This document shows, in pieces, positions 1-8,158 of a stretch of 64,000 nucleotides of DNA. The stretch covers positions 1-64,000 of the forward strand of contig JAEZMD010000017.1 of the NCBI GenBank assembly GCA_023435745.1, given 5' to 3'. The stretch comes from Bacillota bacterium. Lineage in GTDB: Bacteria; Bacillota; Clostridia; Acetivibrionales; DTU013. Under the pieces are notes generated by a model. The model worked only from the letters and a program-made list of their open reading frames with translations. It made no database searches and was not told where the DNA came from. A program made the translations under genes and the position numbers. How positions within the stretch are numbered: position 1 is the first letter of the stretch; each line of letters starts with the position of its first letter.

Positions 1-82
1 CATCCCGAACACGGCAGTTAAGCTTCTCAGTGCCCAAGATACTTGGCTGGCAACGGCCCGGGAAAATAGGTCTCCGCCGGAT
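1..82 (+). rRNA. rrf: 5S ribosomal RNA, 3' part
   Basis: The window opens inside a 5S rRNA. The conserved segments CATCCCGAACACGGCAGTTAAG and, near the end, GGTCTCCGCCGGAT are visible, and a terminator follows at once. About the first third of the gene lies left of the window, so an rRNA operon probably ends here. The exact 3' end (about 82) is estimated from the usual pairing of the 5S ends. Confidence 0.93.
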
Positions 83-89
83 TTATATC

Positions 90-119
90 AAAGCCCTGTG
101 TTGATTAACACAGGGCTTT
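90..119 (+). terminator. Intrinsic terminator behind 5S rRNA
   Basis: A perfect 13-bp stem (90-102 with 107-119, AAAGCCCTGTGTT and its complement) closes on a GATT loop. The tract after it is T-rich but interrupted. It is placed to end the rRNA operon. Confidence 0.8.
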
Positions 120-162
120 GTGCTATAGTTATTTTTATTTATGTGCGGGGGGTTCGTTTCAA

Positions 163-978
163 GTGGTCTATGAAGCCGGTGCAAAAGAATTACATGAAGA
201 AATAGGACCTGCGTATTGGTTTATATTCAAAGGGTATGAGCTGCTGGTATGTGTTGACCCTCTAACGGAAAGGTATAGCATTCCGCTTTTTGACAACATA
301 AAACACCTGCATCTTATGATATCCGATATTCAATATTTGGGGCGGGCTGACGGAAAAGACAGCTACACTGCATCCTTATCCGGGAGCATAAATCTGAAGG
401 GCTATATTTTAAAGGGCTTAAGATATTTATATGGTGATATTGAGGACGATTGGTACTGGCTGGCGAACCGCGCCTGTCATTTGAATAACTGGAGGAAAAA
501 GAGTCGTTTTTGCGGATGCTGCGGTGAACTGATGCACCCTTCCTTGGACGAAGTGGCAATGCTTTGCAGAAATTGCGGGAACATTGTCTATCCAAGAATA
601 TCGCCTGCAGTCATCGTTGCCATCACAAAGGACGATCAGATTCTGCTGGCTCATGCGTCTAAATTCTCTGGTAGGGTATACAGTGTTATTGCCGGTTATG
701 TGGAACCTGGAGAAACGCTTGAGGAGTGCGTAAAACGTGAGGTCTTGGAAGAAGTTGGCCTGCATATAAAAAACATAAAGTATTTTACAAGCCAGCCCTG
801 GCCATATCCGGACTCACTTATGACAGCGTTCACCGCAGAGCATGAATCCGGGGAAATCAGAATAGACGGAAAAGAAATAGAAGATGCAAAATGGTATTCC
901 CGGGACAATCTTCCGGAACTGCCTTCCAAAGCAAGTGTTGCAATGAAACTGATCAATGCCTGGCTTAATGAGAAATGA
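163..978 (+). CDS. nudC: NudC-like NAD(H)/NAD-capped RNA pyrophosphatase (Nudix hydrolase)
   Basis: This is a Nudix hydrolase of the NADH pyrophosphatase type, which splits NAD(H) and, in characterised relatives, removes NAD caps from RNA. Visible are a four-cysteine zinc site (CGCC and CRNC) in mid-protein, a complete Nudix box (G-x5-E-x7-REVLEEVGL) and the family motif SQPWPYP behind it. The frame is open upstream to a TTG at 118, but that lies in the rRNA terminator. The GTG at 163, about 10 bases behind a GGGGGG tract, gives a 271-residue protein that begins MVYEAGAKEL, the normal N-terminus. It stands alone between an rRNA terminator and ddh. Family assignment is secure; the physiological substrate is inferred. 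Confidence 0.9.
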   Translation: MVYEAGAKELHEEIGPAYWFIFKGYELLVCVDPLTERYSIPLFDNIKHLHLMISDIQYLGRADGKDSYTASLSGSINLKGYILKGLRYLYGDIEDDWYWLANRACHLNNWRKKSRFCGCCGELMHPSLDEVAMLCRNCGNIVYPRISPAVIVAITKDDQILLAHASKFSGRVYSVIAGYVEPGETLEECVKREVLEEVGLHIKNIKYFTSQPWPYPDSLMTAFTAEHESGEIRIDGKEIEDAKWYSRDNLPELPSKASVAMKLINAWLNEK

Positions 979-1071
979 TATGTTATATTATTTTTTGAAT
1001 TGAGTATAGATAGTGAATCTTCAGACAAATTGAAGGGAGGATGACCTTCTGCGAGCGGATAGGTCAAGTAA

Positions 1072-2049
1072 ATGGATAAAAAAATCACAGTAGGAATCGT
1101 TGGGTACGGCAATCTTGGAAAAGGCGTTGAAATGGCCATTAAATTGAACCCGGATTTACAATTGGAGGCTGTTTTCTCAAGAAGGAATTCTCTTAAAACG
1201 GCAACACAGGTTAAAACGGTACACATATCTGAAATTGAACAATATAAGGGAATCATTGATGTCATGATCCTTTGCGGTGGTTCAGCAACTGATCTGCAGG
1301 AACAGACACCACGTATCGCTGCGTTGTTCAACACAGTCGACAGCTTTGATACACACGCAAAGATTCCGGAATATTTTGAAAAGCTGGACGAGGTTGCGAA
1401 AAAAGCAGGTACCCTCAGTCTTATGTCCATTGGTTGGGATCCGGGATTATTTTCAATGTATCGGCTGCTTGGACAAACAATGCTGCCTGAGGGCAAAGAT
1501 TATACCTTTTGGGGAAAAGGCGTCAGTCAGGGCCATTCGGATGCCATCAGAAGGATCCCGGGGGTTATAAACGGAATCCAATATACCGTTCCTATCGAAG
1601 AAGCGCTCAACATGGTGCGTACAGGTCAGAACCCTGAGCTTTCGGTCAGGGAAAAGCATGAAAGAATTTGCTATGTTGTGGCGGAAGAGGGTGCTGATCA
1701 GGAGAAGATTTCTGAAAGCATCAAAAACATGCCGAATTATTTTTCCGACTATAATACGAAGGTTCACTTTATAACGGAAGAAGAACTGAAGCTGTATCAC
1801 AGTGGTATGCCTCACGGAGGATCAGTCATCCGTACCGGTCAAACGGGCACGGACACCAAGCAAAGGATGGAGTTCAGCCTTGCCTTAGGCAGCAATCCTG
1901 AATTCACTGCATGTGTTCTGACGGCCTATGCAAGGGCCGCCTTCAGACTTGGCGGGGAGGGACAGACAGGAGCCAGGACTGTGTTGGATATTCCCTTGAG
2001 TTATCTGTCACCGAAGTCTGGTGCGGAGTTAAGGAAAGAACTGTTATAA
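1072..2049 (+). CDS. ddh: meso-diaminopimelate D-dehydrogenase
   Basis: The 325-residue product matches meso-diaminopimelate dehydrogenase in length and layout. It has an N-terminal NADP Rossmann motif (GIVGYGNLGKGVE) followed by the SIGWDPGLFS and GKGVSQGHSDA segments typical of Ddh. The enzyme aminates tetrahydrodipicolinate directly to meso-diaminopimelate, a one-step route to lysine and the peptidoglycan cross-link residue. A weak AGGT lies 12 bases before the ATG; a better GGGAGG at 1034 is too far away. No other lysine gene is adjacent, so it looks monocistronic. Confidence 0.93.
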   Translation: MDKKITVGIVGYGNLGKGVEMAIKLNPDLQLEAVFSRRNSLKTATQVKTVHISEIEQYKGIIDVMILCGGSATDLQEQTPRIAALFNTVDSFDTHAKIPEYFEKLDEVAKKAGTLSLMSIGWDPGLFSMYRLLGQTMLPEGKDYTFWGKGVSQGHSDAIRRIPGVINGIQYTVPIEEALNMVRTGQNPELSVREKHERICYVVAEEGADQEKISESIKNMPNYFSDYNTKVHFITEEELKLYHSGMPHGGSVIRTGQTGTDTKQRMEFSLALGSNPEFTACVLTAYARAAFRLGGEGQTGARTVLDIPLSYLSPKSGAELRKELL

Positions 2050-2096
2050 GAATAGTACACTGTCAGAGGAAAAAGCTGGAAGAATACTCGATCGGA

Positions 2097-2128
2097 TGAT
2101 ATAATATCCCCGTAAATTAGGATATTAT
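2097..2128 (+). promoter_or_regulatory. Extended -10 element overlapping a 9-bp inverted repeat
   Basis: TGATATAAT (2097-2105) is a good extended -10 element; the -35 is poor. The perfect inverted repeat ATAATATCC (2101-2109) / GGATATTAT (2120-2128) starts inside it. It could be an operator over the promoter of the small membrane gene at 2181, or a weak terminator for ddh without a T run. Confidence 0.45.
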
Positions 2129-2180
2129 GTTCCATCGGTAGAAGTCACCAAACTGAATGTTTTTTAAGAGGTATTTTGAT

Positions 2181-2447
2181 ATGAATATTGACGGAGATTT
2201 GATTCCTATATTCGCCATAGGTGTTGGTTTGATCATAACGGTGACTGCTATTTTGTCGGACACAATATCAAAATATAAGCTGAAGGTCGAACAGATCAGG
2301 GCGGATGCCATGGTCAGAGCAGAGGAAGTCAGGTCAAGGAATCAGCTGGAGTTGGAGCGCTTGATGCGCCAGGAGCATGAAACCGCTGGCGGACCGACTC
2401 GAAATGATGAAGATATTCCCAGAAATCAAAGCAGAGTCAGGGAATAA
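2181..2447 (+). CDS. Small membrane protein with one TM segment and charged tail
   Basis: This 88-residue protein has one N-terminal transmembrane segment (about residues 7-27, IPIFAIGVGLIITVTAIL). A highly charged, probably helical stretch rich in Glu and Arg follows (about 30-70). The layout resembles phage-shock-protein-B-like or other small anchored coiled-coil proteins. The ATG at 2181 is chosen because AAGAGGT lies 8 bases upstream; an earlier in-frame start at 2157 lacks a ribosome binding site. It sits between ddh and the ribosomal operon promoter. No function can be assigned. Confidence 0.6.
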   Translation: MNIDGDLIPIFAIGVGLIITVTAILSDTISKYKLKVEQIRADAMVRAEEVRSRNQLELERLMRQEHETAGGPTRNDEDIPRNQSRVRE

Positions 2448-2492
2448 AACGAAAACTTCGAAAGCTTCGAAAGAAAATATTTTTTCAGGTAC

Positions 2493-2521
2493 TTGCATTG
2501 TTCTTCTGGATGTAGTAAAAT
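2493..2521 (+). promoter_or_regulatory. Main promoter of the S10 ribosomal operon
   Basis: TTGCAT (2493-2498), a 17-bp spacer and TAAAAT (2516-2521) form a good vegetative promoter, with a predicted start near 2528. It lies about 370 bases upstream of rpsJ and is the only convincing promoter before the operon. Confidence 0.7.
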
Positions 2522-2527
2522 ATCACT

Positions 2528-2895
2528 TGCTGTGACATGACATACGATGAAATGGGAGATTGCTATTCTTAGAAATAGGGAACTTCCACGGAGAATGTCC
2601 GATTCATGAAACCGGGCGACAAGTCACTGTACATTTTGCGAGAGCACAGAAAGTGTGTCTGTTTGTAAAGTACAGCCCAGGTTTTTACTAGCCTTATGGC
2701 TATGTAAGCATCTGGGTTTTAAAATAGCAAAACATGAAACACCCGGCATAGTGTACAGAAAAAAGCTTGTTGTACGTAACAATCAGAAGGGGGGCATCCC
2801 TTAAAGCAAGGGATACAGCATGGTTCAGCTCATGGATGCAGAACCGGATTAATTCAGAAAGGAATGTCCCCTAACATAAGACAGGAGGTTATTGT
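2528..2895 (+). promoter_or_regulatory. Long structured 5' leader of the S10 operon
   Basis: About 370 bases without a plausible gene separate the promoter from rpsJ. The stretch holds several stem-loops: CTGTAC (2627-2632) pairs with GTACAG (2670-2675); CCCAG (2676-2680) pairs with CTGGG (2712-2716) through an imperfect long stem with a short T run behind it, like an attenuator; and ATCCCTT pairs with AAGGGAT near 2800. Such length and structure suggest autogenous control or attenuation. Which protein or ligand would act is not shown by the sequence. Confidence 0.5.
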
Positions 2896-3207
2896 ATGGC
2901 AAACAATCAAAAAATCAGAATCAGACTGAAAGCCTTTGATCATCAGGTACTTGATCAGTCGGCCGAGAAAATTGTCGATACTGCAAAAAGAACCGGTGCA
3001 CAGGTTTCAGGACCTGTTCCGCTTCCGACACAGAAGGAAATTATGACAATACTCAGAGCTCCTCACAAGTACAAAGATGCGCGTGAGCAATTTGAGATGA
3101 GGACCCACAAGAGGCTTATAGACATACTGATGCCAACACCAAAAACGGTTGATGCGCTCATGAGACTGGATTTACCGGCCGGCGTTGATATAGAGATCAA
3201 GCTGTAA
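2896..3207 (+). CDS. rpsJ: 30S ribosomal protein S10
   Basis: S10 belongs to the head of the 30S subunit and, as NusE, pairs with NusB in transcription antitermination. The 103-residue length and the start KIRIRLKAFDHQVLDQS are standard. AGGAGG lies 7 bases before the ATG. It is the first gene of the cluster; an unusually long 172-base spacer with small hairpins separates it from rplC. Confidence 0.98.
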   Translation: MANNQKIRIRLKAFDHQVLDQSAEKIVDTAKRTGAQVSGPVPLPTQKEIMTILRAPHKYKDAREQFEMRTHKRLIDILMPTPKTVDALMRLDLPAGVDIEIKL

Positions 3208-3212
3208 ATAGT

Positions 3213-3341
3213 TTGATACATCAATTGCAGCAGTCCAACAATCGATTTCATCGATTCTGATACACCGAAATTGATTGCATCAATTTCAGTTAAATGAGTG
3301 ATCATGTTCACAAAGAGTCGGCAATTGAACGTATCAATTGC
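3213..3341 (+). repeat. Series of small ATCAATT-type hairpins between rpsJ and rplC
   Basis: Four short perfect palindromes stand in one spacer: TTGAT-ac-ATCAA (3213-3224), AATCGA-tttca-TCGATT (3240-3256), GAAATTGAT-tgc-ATCAATTTC (3267-3287) and GCAATTGA-acgta-TCAATTGC (3321-3341). Three share the core ATCAATT. No T runs follow, so they are not ordinary terminators. They may act in RNA processing or as protein sites. Confidence 0.6.
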
Positions 3342-3379
3342 TTTGAATTGTGAACCAATGATAATTAGGAGGTTTATTA

Positions 3380-4018
3380 ATGAACAAGTTTATTCTTGGT
3401 AAGAAAATCGGCATGACACAGATATTCAACGATGCCGGTCTGGCTATTCCGGTGACAGTCATACAGGCTGGCCCGTGCGCGGTTGTCCAGAAGAAAACGG
3501 TTGAGAATGACGGCTATACGGCAATAAAGCTTGGTTTTGGCGAAGTCCAGGAAAAAAGACTGAACAAGCCTGACAAGGGATTATTTGCAAAGATAAAGGT
3601 AGCATCAAAGAAATATCTGAAGGAATTCAGGACAGATGATGCGGACAAATATGAAGTAGGACAGGAAGTCAAGGTAGCCGACATGTTTAGCGACGGGGAC
3701 ATCATCGACGTAAGCGGCATATCAAAAGGCAAAGGCTTTCAGGGTACTATCAGGCGATATGGACAAACGGGCGGTCCTGAGACTCACGGCTCCATGTATC
3801 ACAGAAGAGTAGGTTCCATGGGTGCAGGTACAAGTCCGGGAAGAGTTTACAAAGGAAAGAAAGAGCCGGGCCATATGGGGACTGATAAGGTAACAATCCA
3901 GAACCTGAACGTAGTCAAGGTTGATGCAGAGAGAAATCTGCTTCTTGTGAAAGGCGCAGTTCCGGGGCCCAAAGGCGGTCTGGTAGTTGTAAAGGGAGCC
4001 GTAAAATCCGGCAAGTAA
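3380..4018 (+). CDS. rplC: 50S ribosomal protein L3
   Basis: L3 is an early assembly protein of the 50S subunit whose long loop reaches the peptidyl-transferase centre. The 212-residue product starts MNKFILGKKIGMTQIF and contains the conserved GTSPGRVYKGKK and GHMG segments around residues 150-165. AGGAGG stands 8 bases before the ATG. It is followed closely by rplD. Confidence 0.98.
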   Translation: MNKFILGKKIGMTQIFNDAGLAIPVTVIQAGPCAVVQKKTVENDGYTAIKLGFGEVQEKRLNKPDKGLFAKIKVASKKYLKEFRTDDADKYEVGQEVKVADMFSDGDIIDVSGISKGKGFQGTIRRYGQTGGPETHGSMYHRRVGSMGAGTSPGRVYKGKKEPGHMGTDKVTIQNLNVVKVDAERNLLLVKGAVPGPKGGLVVVKGAVKSGK

Positions 4019-4042
4019 TACAGATGGGAGGAGGAAGCGATT

Positions 4043-4666
4043 ATGCCAAAAGTTGATTTATACAATATGAAAGGCGAGACGGTCGGCGAAATTGAACTTA
4101 GCGACGATATTTTCGGAGTCAAGGTCAATGAAAATGCCGTGCATCTTGCTGTACAAAACCAATTAGCAAATAAAAGGCAGGGTACACAGTCCACCAAAAC
4201 TAAAAGTGAGGTAAGAGGCGGTGGTATCAAGCCGTGGAGACAAAAAGGCACAGGCAGGGCAAGACATGGCAGCATCAGATCTGCTCAGTGGATCAAGGGC
4301 GGCATTGTTCTTGGACCTAAGCCCAGAAGTTATTCTTACACTATTCCGAAGAAACTGAAAAAGCTGGCTCTTAAGTCCGCTCTTTCATCAAAGGTTAACG
4401 GCAAGGAGCTTATGGTTCTTGACCAGTTGAGCTTTGACAGTATCAAAACAAAACAAATGGCGAGCGTATTGGATTCATTGAAGGTGGAAACCAGTGCATT
4501 GATCGTTCTCAACGGTAAAAATGAAACTGTTGAAAAGTCTGCAAGGAACATACCCGGTGTAAAAACTGCATTTGTGAATACGATTAATGTATTTGACATT
4601 CTCAAATATGACAAGTTCATCATCACAAAGGATGCTGTTGAAAAGGTCGAGGAGGTGTATGCATAA
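4043..4666 (+). CDS. rplD: 50S ribosomal protein L4
   Basis: L4 lines the exit tunnel and in enterobacteria also controls its own operon; that second role is not shown here. The 207-residue protein has the conserved loop RGGGIKPWRQKGTGRARHG at about residues 60-77. Its stop overlaps the start of rplW (TAATG), which points to coupled translation. Confidence 0.98.
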   Translation: MPKVDLYNMKGETVGEIELSDDIFGVKVNENAVHLAVQNQLANKRQGTQSTKTKSEVRGGGIKPWRQKGTGRARHGSIRSAQWIKGGIVLGPKPRSYSYTIPKKLKKLALKSALSSKVNGKELMVLDQLSFDSIKTKQMASVLDSLKVETSALIVLNGKNETVEKSARNIPGVKTAFVNTINVFDILKYDKFIITKDAVEKVEEVYA

Positions 4667-5019
4667 TGAGAACTCCGGAAGATATCATCCTAAGACCGTT
4701 TATTACTGAAAAAAGTAACACCGATGTAGCCAGCGGGAAATACACATTTATCGTAAATGTCAATGCGACTAAATCTGAAATCAAGCAGGCTGCCGAGAGA
4801 CTCTTTCAGGTTAAGGTGCTTGCGGTGAATACGCTGAATTATGAAGGAAAGATCAAGAGAATGGGCGTTCACACAGGACCAAGGCCCGATTGGAAAAAGG
4901 CGGTAATCAAAATAGACCTTGATCCAAAGCCGGGAACATATCTGGCGAAGGGCGGCAAGGAAACAGTTAACAACAGAAAGTATAAAACAAGCATTGAAGA
5001 GTACGGCGTAACACAATAA
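4666..5019 (+). CDS. rplW: 50S ribosomal protein L23
   Basis: L23 sits at the tunnel exit and docks trigger factor and SRP. The 117-residue protein starts with the standard segment for this family (DIILRPFITEKS) and has the basic GPRPDWKKAVI segment near residue 70. The tail of about 15 residues beyond the usual end is slightly long. Its ATG overlaps the rplD stop. Confidence 0.97.
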   Translation: MRTPEDIILRPFITEKSNTDVASGKYTFIVNVNATKSEIKQAAERLFQVKVLAVNTLNYEGKIKRMGVHTGPRPDWKKAVIKIDLDPKPGTYLAKGGKETVNNRKYKTSIEEYGVTQ

Positions 5020-5100
5020 AGACTCGTATTGCGCAAGCAAAACGATGTCAATTAAATTAAGAATTGTTATTACGTTTTCAAGATTAAGGAGTGAGAAGAC

Positions 5101-5934
5101 ATGGCAGTAAAAAAGTATAGTCCTACTTCTCCCGCCAGAAGGTTCATGACGGTTTCCACTTTTGAGGATATCACCAAGACTGAACCGGAAAAGTCTCTTT
5201 TGGAGACTTTGAAGAAATCAGGCGGCAGAAATGTTTACGGCAGGATCACCGTGCGTCACAGAGGTGGCGGAGCAACCCGCAAATATAGAATCATTGATTT
5301 TAAAAGAGATAAGGACGGCATCAATGCAAAGGTAGCCGCAATTGAATATGATCCAAACAGGACTGCAAATATTGCTCTTCTCTACTATGTAGACGGAGAA
5401 AAAAGGTATATTCTGGCGCCTGTTGACCTGAAGGTCGGCGATACGATAGAGTCCGGTCCGGATGCAGATATTAAACCGGGCAACGCACTTCCGCTGGCCA
5501 ATATACCAGTCGGTACCATGGTACACAACATCGAGCTGAAACCCGGCAAGGGAGGACAGCTTGTGAGGGCAGCAGGAAATTCCGCCCAGCTCATGGCTAA
5601 GGAAGGCGATTATGCGCAGGTGAGGCTTCCTTCCGGCGAAGTCAGAATGATCAGAATACAATGCAAAGCATCCATTGGCCAGCTGAGCAATATTGAAAAT
5701 GAAAATATTTCAATCGGTAAAGCCGGCAGAAAAAGATGGATGGGTATCAGACCTACCGTACGCGGTGTTGTTATGAATCCGGTAGACCATCCTCACGGTG
5801 GCGGTGAAGGTAAGTCCCCGATCGGAAGACCAAGTCCGGTAACTCCTTGGGGCAAGCCTACGCTTGGTTACAAGACAAGGAAGAAGAAGAAGAAATCCGA
5901 TAAGTTCATAGTCAAGAGAAGGAATCAGAAATAA
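5101..5934 (+). CDS. rplB: 50S ribosomal protein L2
   Basis: L2 is a core 50S protein next to the peptidyl-transferase centre and forms bridge B7b. The 277 residues match the family exactly, with the conserved GVVMNPVDHPHGGGEG segment carrying the near-invariant histidine around residue 229. An 81-base spacer follows rplW; the ribosome binding site is AAGGAG before the ATG. Confidence 0.98.
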   Translation: MAVKKYSPTSPARRFMTVSTFEDITKTEPEKSLLETLKKSGGRNVYGRITVRHRGGGATRKYRIIDFKRDKDGINAKVAAIEYDPNRTANIALLYYVDGEKRYILAPVDLKVGDTIESGPDADIKPGNALPLANIPVGTMVHNIELKPGKGGQLVRAAGNSAQLMAKEGDYAQVRLPSGEVRMIRIQCKASIGQLSNIENENISIGKAGRKRWMGIRPTVRGVVMNPVDHPHGGGEGKSPIGRPSPVTPWGKPTLGYKTRKKKKKSDKFIVKRRNQK

Positions 5935-5980
5935 CAAATGTTACGGGAATCCGAAGTAAGGAAAGGAGGACTGACACCAA

Positions 5981-6265
5981 ATGAGCAGATCTTTAAAGAA
6001 AGGGCCATATGTTGATTTGCGACTCCTCAAAAGAGTAGAGGATATGAACAAGGTAAACGACAAGAAAGTGCTGAAGAGCTGGTCCAGAGCATCAACAATA
6101 TACCCTCAGATGGTTGGACATACTATCGCAGTACATGACGGCAGAAAGCATGTACCAGTATATATAACCGAAGATATGGTGGGCCACAAGCTTGGGGAAT
6201 TTGCGCCGACGAGAACATTCAGAGGTCACGGACACCATACCGAAAAGTCAACTTCCCTGAAGTAA
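5981..6265 (+). CDS. rpsS: 30S ribosomal protein S19
   Basis: S19 binds 16S rRNA in the 30S head and contacts the 50S subunit. The 94-residue protein has the standard start MSRSLKKGPYVD and the GHKLGEFAPTRTFRGH segment. GGAGG is placed 10 bases before the ATG. Confidence 0.98.
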   Translation: MSRSLKKGPYVDLRLLKRVEDMNKVNDKKVLKSWSRASTIYPQMVGHTIAVHDGRKHVPVYITEDMVGHKLGEFAPTRTFRGHGHHTEKSTSLK

Positions 6266-6307
6266 TATTGTACAAAACAAGCTTAATGCCGAAAGGAGGA
6301 ATTCCAG

Positions 6308-6787
6308 TTGGAAAAGAAGGTCAAATCGAAAGAAGAGCTTCTTAAGGAAAAGGATCAAATTCTGGATGAATATAATAAGACCAGCAGACTATTTCAAAAG
6401 CCTGCATTGCTGACCAAGAAAGAGAAAAAGGTACTGGGGATCGGAAAAGACGAAGGAAGAGCGATTCTGAAGTATGCAAGAATATCTTCCAGAAAAGTTA
6501 AAATTGTTCTGGATCTTATAAAAGGTAAGAGTATTGATGAGGCTTATGGTATCGTCAGATATACGCCGAAAGCAGCTTCGGAAATAATCTACAAGCTTTT
6601 GAAATCAGCTGAGGCCAATGCTACTAACGATCCGACAAAGGGACTATCCAGAGACGGTCTTGTTGTAGCTGAAGCATATGCATCACAAGGACCGACTCTG
6701 AAGAGGATCATGCCGAGAGCAAAGGGCAGGGCAAATAGGATCAGAAAGAGAACCAGCCACATTACAGTTGTATTGAAGGAAAAGTGA
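6308..6787 (+). CDS. rplV: 50S ribosomal protein L22 with N-terminal extension
   Basis: L22 lines the peptide exit tunnel. The normal core of about 110 residues starts near residue 52 (GRAILKYARISSRKVKIVLDL) and ends with the tunnel-loop segment GPTLKRIMPRAKGRANRI. In front is an extension of about 50 residues rich in Lys and Glu with no counterpart in the usual L22. The TTG start at 6308 lies 7 bases behind AAAGGAGG, and there is no other ribosome binding site before the core, so the extension is translated. It is probably a lineage trait, not an error. Confidence 0.96.
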   Translation: MEKKVKSKEELLKEKDQILDEYNKTSRLFQKPALLTKKEKKVLGIGKDEGRAILKYARISSRKVKIVLDLIKGKSIDEAYGIVRYTPKAASEIIYKLLKSAEANATNDPTKGLSRDGLVVAEAYASQGPTLKRIMPRAKGRANRIRKRTSHITVVLKEK

Positions 6788-6824
6788 TACACCCGCAGAA
6801 ATTTGTGTAGAAGGAGGTTTGATG

Positions 6825-7493
6825 ATGGGCCAGAAGGTAAATCCACATGGATTGAGAATAGGTATAATCAAGGATTGGGATACCAAATGGTATGCCAATG
6901 ATAAAAATTTTGGTGATTTTCTTGTGGAAGACAATAAAATCAGAAAATATGTCAAAAACAAGTTATATATTTCCGGAGTATCGAGAATTGAGATCGAAAG
7001 GGCTGCGAACAAGATCAAGGTCAATGTTCATACAGCCAAGCCCGGTATTGTAATCGGAAAGGGTGGCGCCGGCATTGAAGAACTTCGTAAGGAAGTTGAA
7101 GATCTTACCGGTAAGAGCGTTCTGATTAATATTACGGAAATAAAGACTCCTGAACTTGACGCTCAGTTGGTCGCCGAAAACATTGCCTCACAGCTTGAGA
7201 AAAGAATTTCATTCAGAAGGGCTATGAAACAGGCAATGTCAAGAGCCATGAAGCTTGGAGCGAAGGGCATAAAAACCGGCGTTTCCGGCAGACTCGGCGG
7301 GGCTGAAATCGCAAGAAGAGAGCATTACCATGAGGGAACCATACCTCTCCAGACTTTAAGAGCAGATATCGACTATGGCTTTGCAGAAGCGAATACTACT
7401 TATGGAAAGCTTGGTGTTAAAACCTGGATATACAAGGGTGAAGTGCTTCCCGCTGTCAAGAAGGAAAAGAAAGCGGAAGGAGGCGATCGGTAA
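6825..7493 (+). CDS. rpsC: 30S ribosomal protein S3
   Basis: S3 forms part of the mRNA entry channel and helicase of the 30S subunit. The 222-residue product has the start MGQKVNPHGLRIG and a KH domain with the motif VIGKGGAGIEEL near residue 75. Of three adjacent in-frame starts, the ATG at 6825 is chosen: AAGGAGG is 7 bases upstream and the family begins MGQKVNP. The stop overlaps the rplP start. Confidence 0.98.
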   Translation: MGQKVNPHGLRIGIIKDWDTKWYANDKNFGDFLVEDNKIRKYVKNKLYISGVSRIEIERAANKIKVNVHTAKPGIVIGKGGAGIEELRKEVEDLTGKSVLINITEIKTPELDAQLVAENIASQLEKRISFRRAMKQAMSRAMKLGAKGIKTGVSGRLGGAEIARREHYHEGTIPLQTLRADIDYGFAEANTTYGKLGVKTWIYKGEVLPAVKKEKKAEGGDR

Positions 7494-7933
7494 TGTTAAT
7501 GCCGAAAAGAGTAAAGCGTAGAAGAGTGCACAGGGGCAGGATGACTGGCGTTGCTGCCAGAGGAAACTTCCTGTCAAATGGTGAGTACGGTTTACAGGCA
7601 ACTGAACCCGCGTGGATCACAAGCAATCAGATCGAGGCGGCCAGAATAGCAATGACAAGGTTTACAAAAAGAGGCGGCCAGGTTTGGATAAAAATATTCC
7701 CTGATAAACCGGTTACAAAGAAACCGGCTGAAACCCGTATGGGTAGCGGTAAGGGTTCGCCAGAGTACTGGGTCGCAGTAGTAAAACCCGGGAGAGTATT
7801 ATTTGAAATTGCGGGAGTATCTGAGGAAGCAGCGAGGGAAGCAATGAGACTTGCAATGCATAAGCTTCCGATAAAGTGCAAGTTTATAGCCCGTAATAAT
7901 GAAATGGGTGGTGACGAGAATGAAAGTCAGTGA
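7493..7933 (+). CDS. rplP: 50S ribosomal protein L16
   Basis: L16 helps to shape the A site of the 50S subunit. The 146-residue protein opens MLMPKRVKRRRVHRG and contains the KPAETRMGSGKGSPEYW segment typical of the family. Its ATG overlaps the rpsC stop (TAATG), and its end overlaps rpmC by 14 bases. Confidence 0.98.
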   Translation: MLMPKRVKRRRVHRGRMTGVAARGNFLSNGEYGLQATEPAWITSNQIEAARIAMTRFTKRGGQVWIKIFPDKPVTKKPAETRMGSGKGSPEYWVAVVKPGRVLFEIAGVSEEAAREAMRLAMHKLPIKCKFIARNNEMGGDENESQ

Positions 7934-8123
7934 AATGAGAGATAAGACACAGGAAGAACTTCAGAAGGAACTGACCGAGCTCAAGTCGGAGCTGTTCAAA
8001 CTTCGTTTCCAGCTTGTCACAAACCAACTGGAAAATCCAATGAAGCTGAAGGATGTCAAGAAATCAATAGCACAGGTTAAGACTGTGATAAGAGAAAGAG
8101 AAATCAAAGGAATGCAGGCTTAA
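7920..8123 (+). CDS. rpmC: 50S ribosomal protein L29
   Basis: L29 lies beside L23 at the tunnel exit. The 67-residue helical hairpin protein begins MKVSEMRDKTQEEL, the standard start. The ATG at 7920 lies within the last codons of rplP and behind GGGTGGTG; an earlier in-frame ATG at 7899 would add residues foreign to the family. Confidence 0.96.
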   Translation: MKVSEMRDKTQEELQKELTELKSELFKLRFQLVTNQLENPMKLKDVKKSIAQVKTVIREREIKGMQA

Positions 8124-8158
8124 TAATGAGTATGAGTATGAGGAAAGGAGGTATCAGC

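Noticed and set aside
118..162. TTG start for the NudC-like gene at 118
   Set aside because: It lies in the rRNA terminator stem; the GTG at 163 has a G-rich ribosome binding tract and gives the family's normal N-terminus.
696..1496. Large minus-strand frame (266 residues) across nudC and ddh
   Set aside because: It is antisense to two well supported genes, has no ribosome binding site and no recognisable motif.
6308..6460. Frameshift or gene fusion as the cause of the long L22
   Set aside because: The frame is continuous, the ribosome binding site fits the long form and there is no second start before the core.
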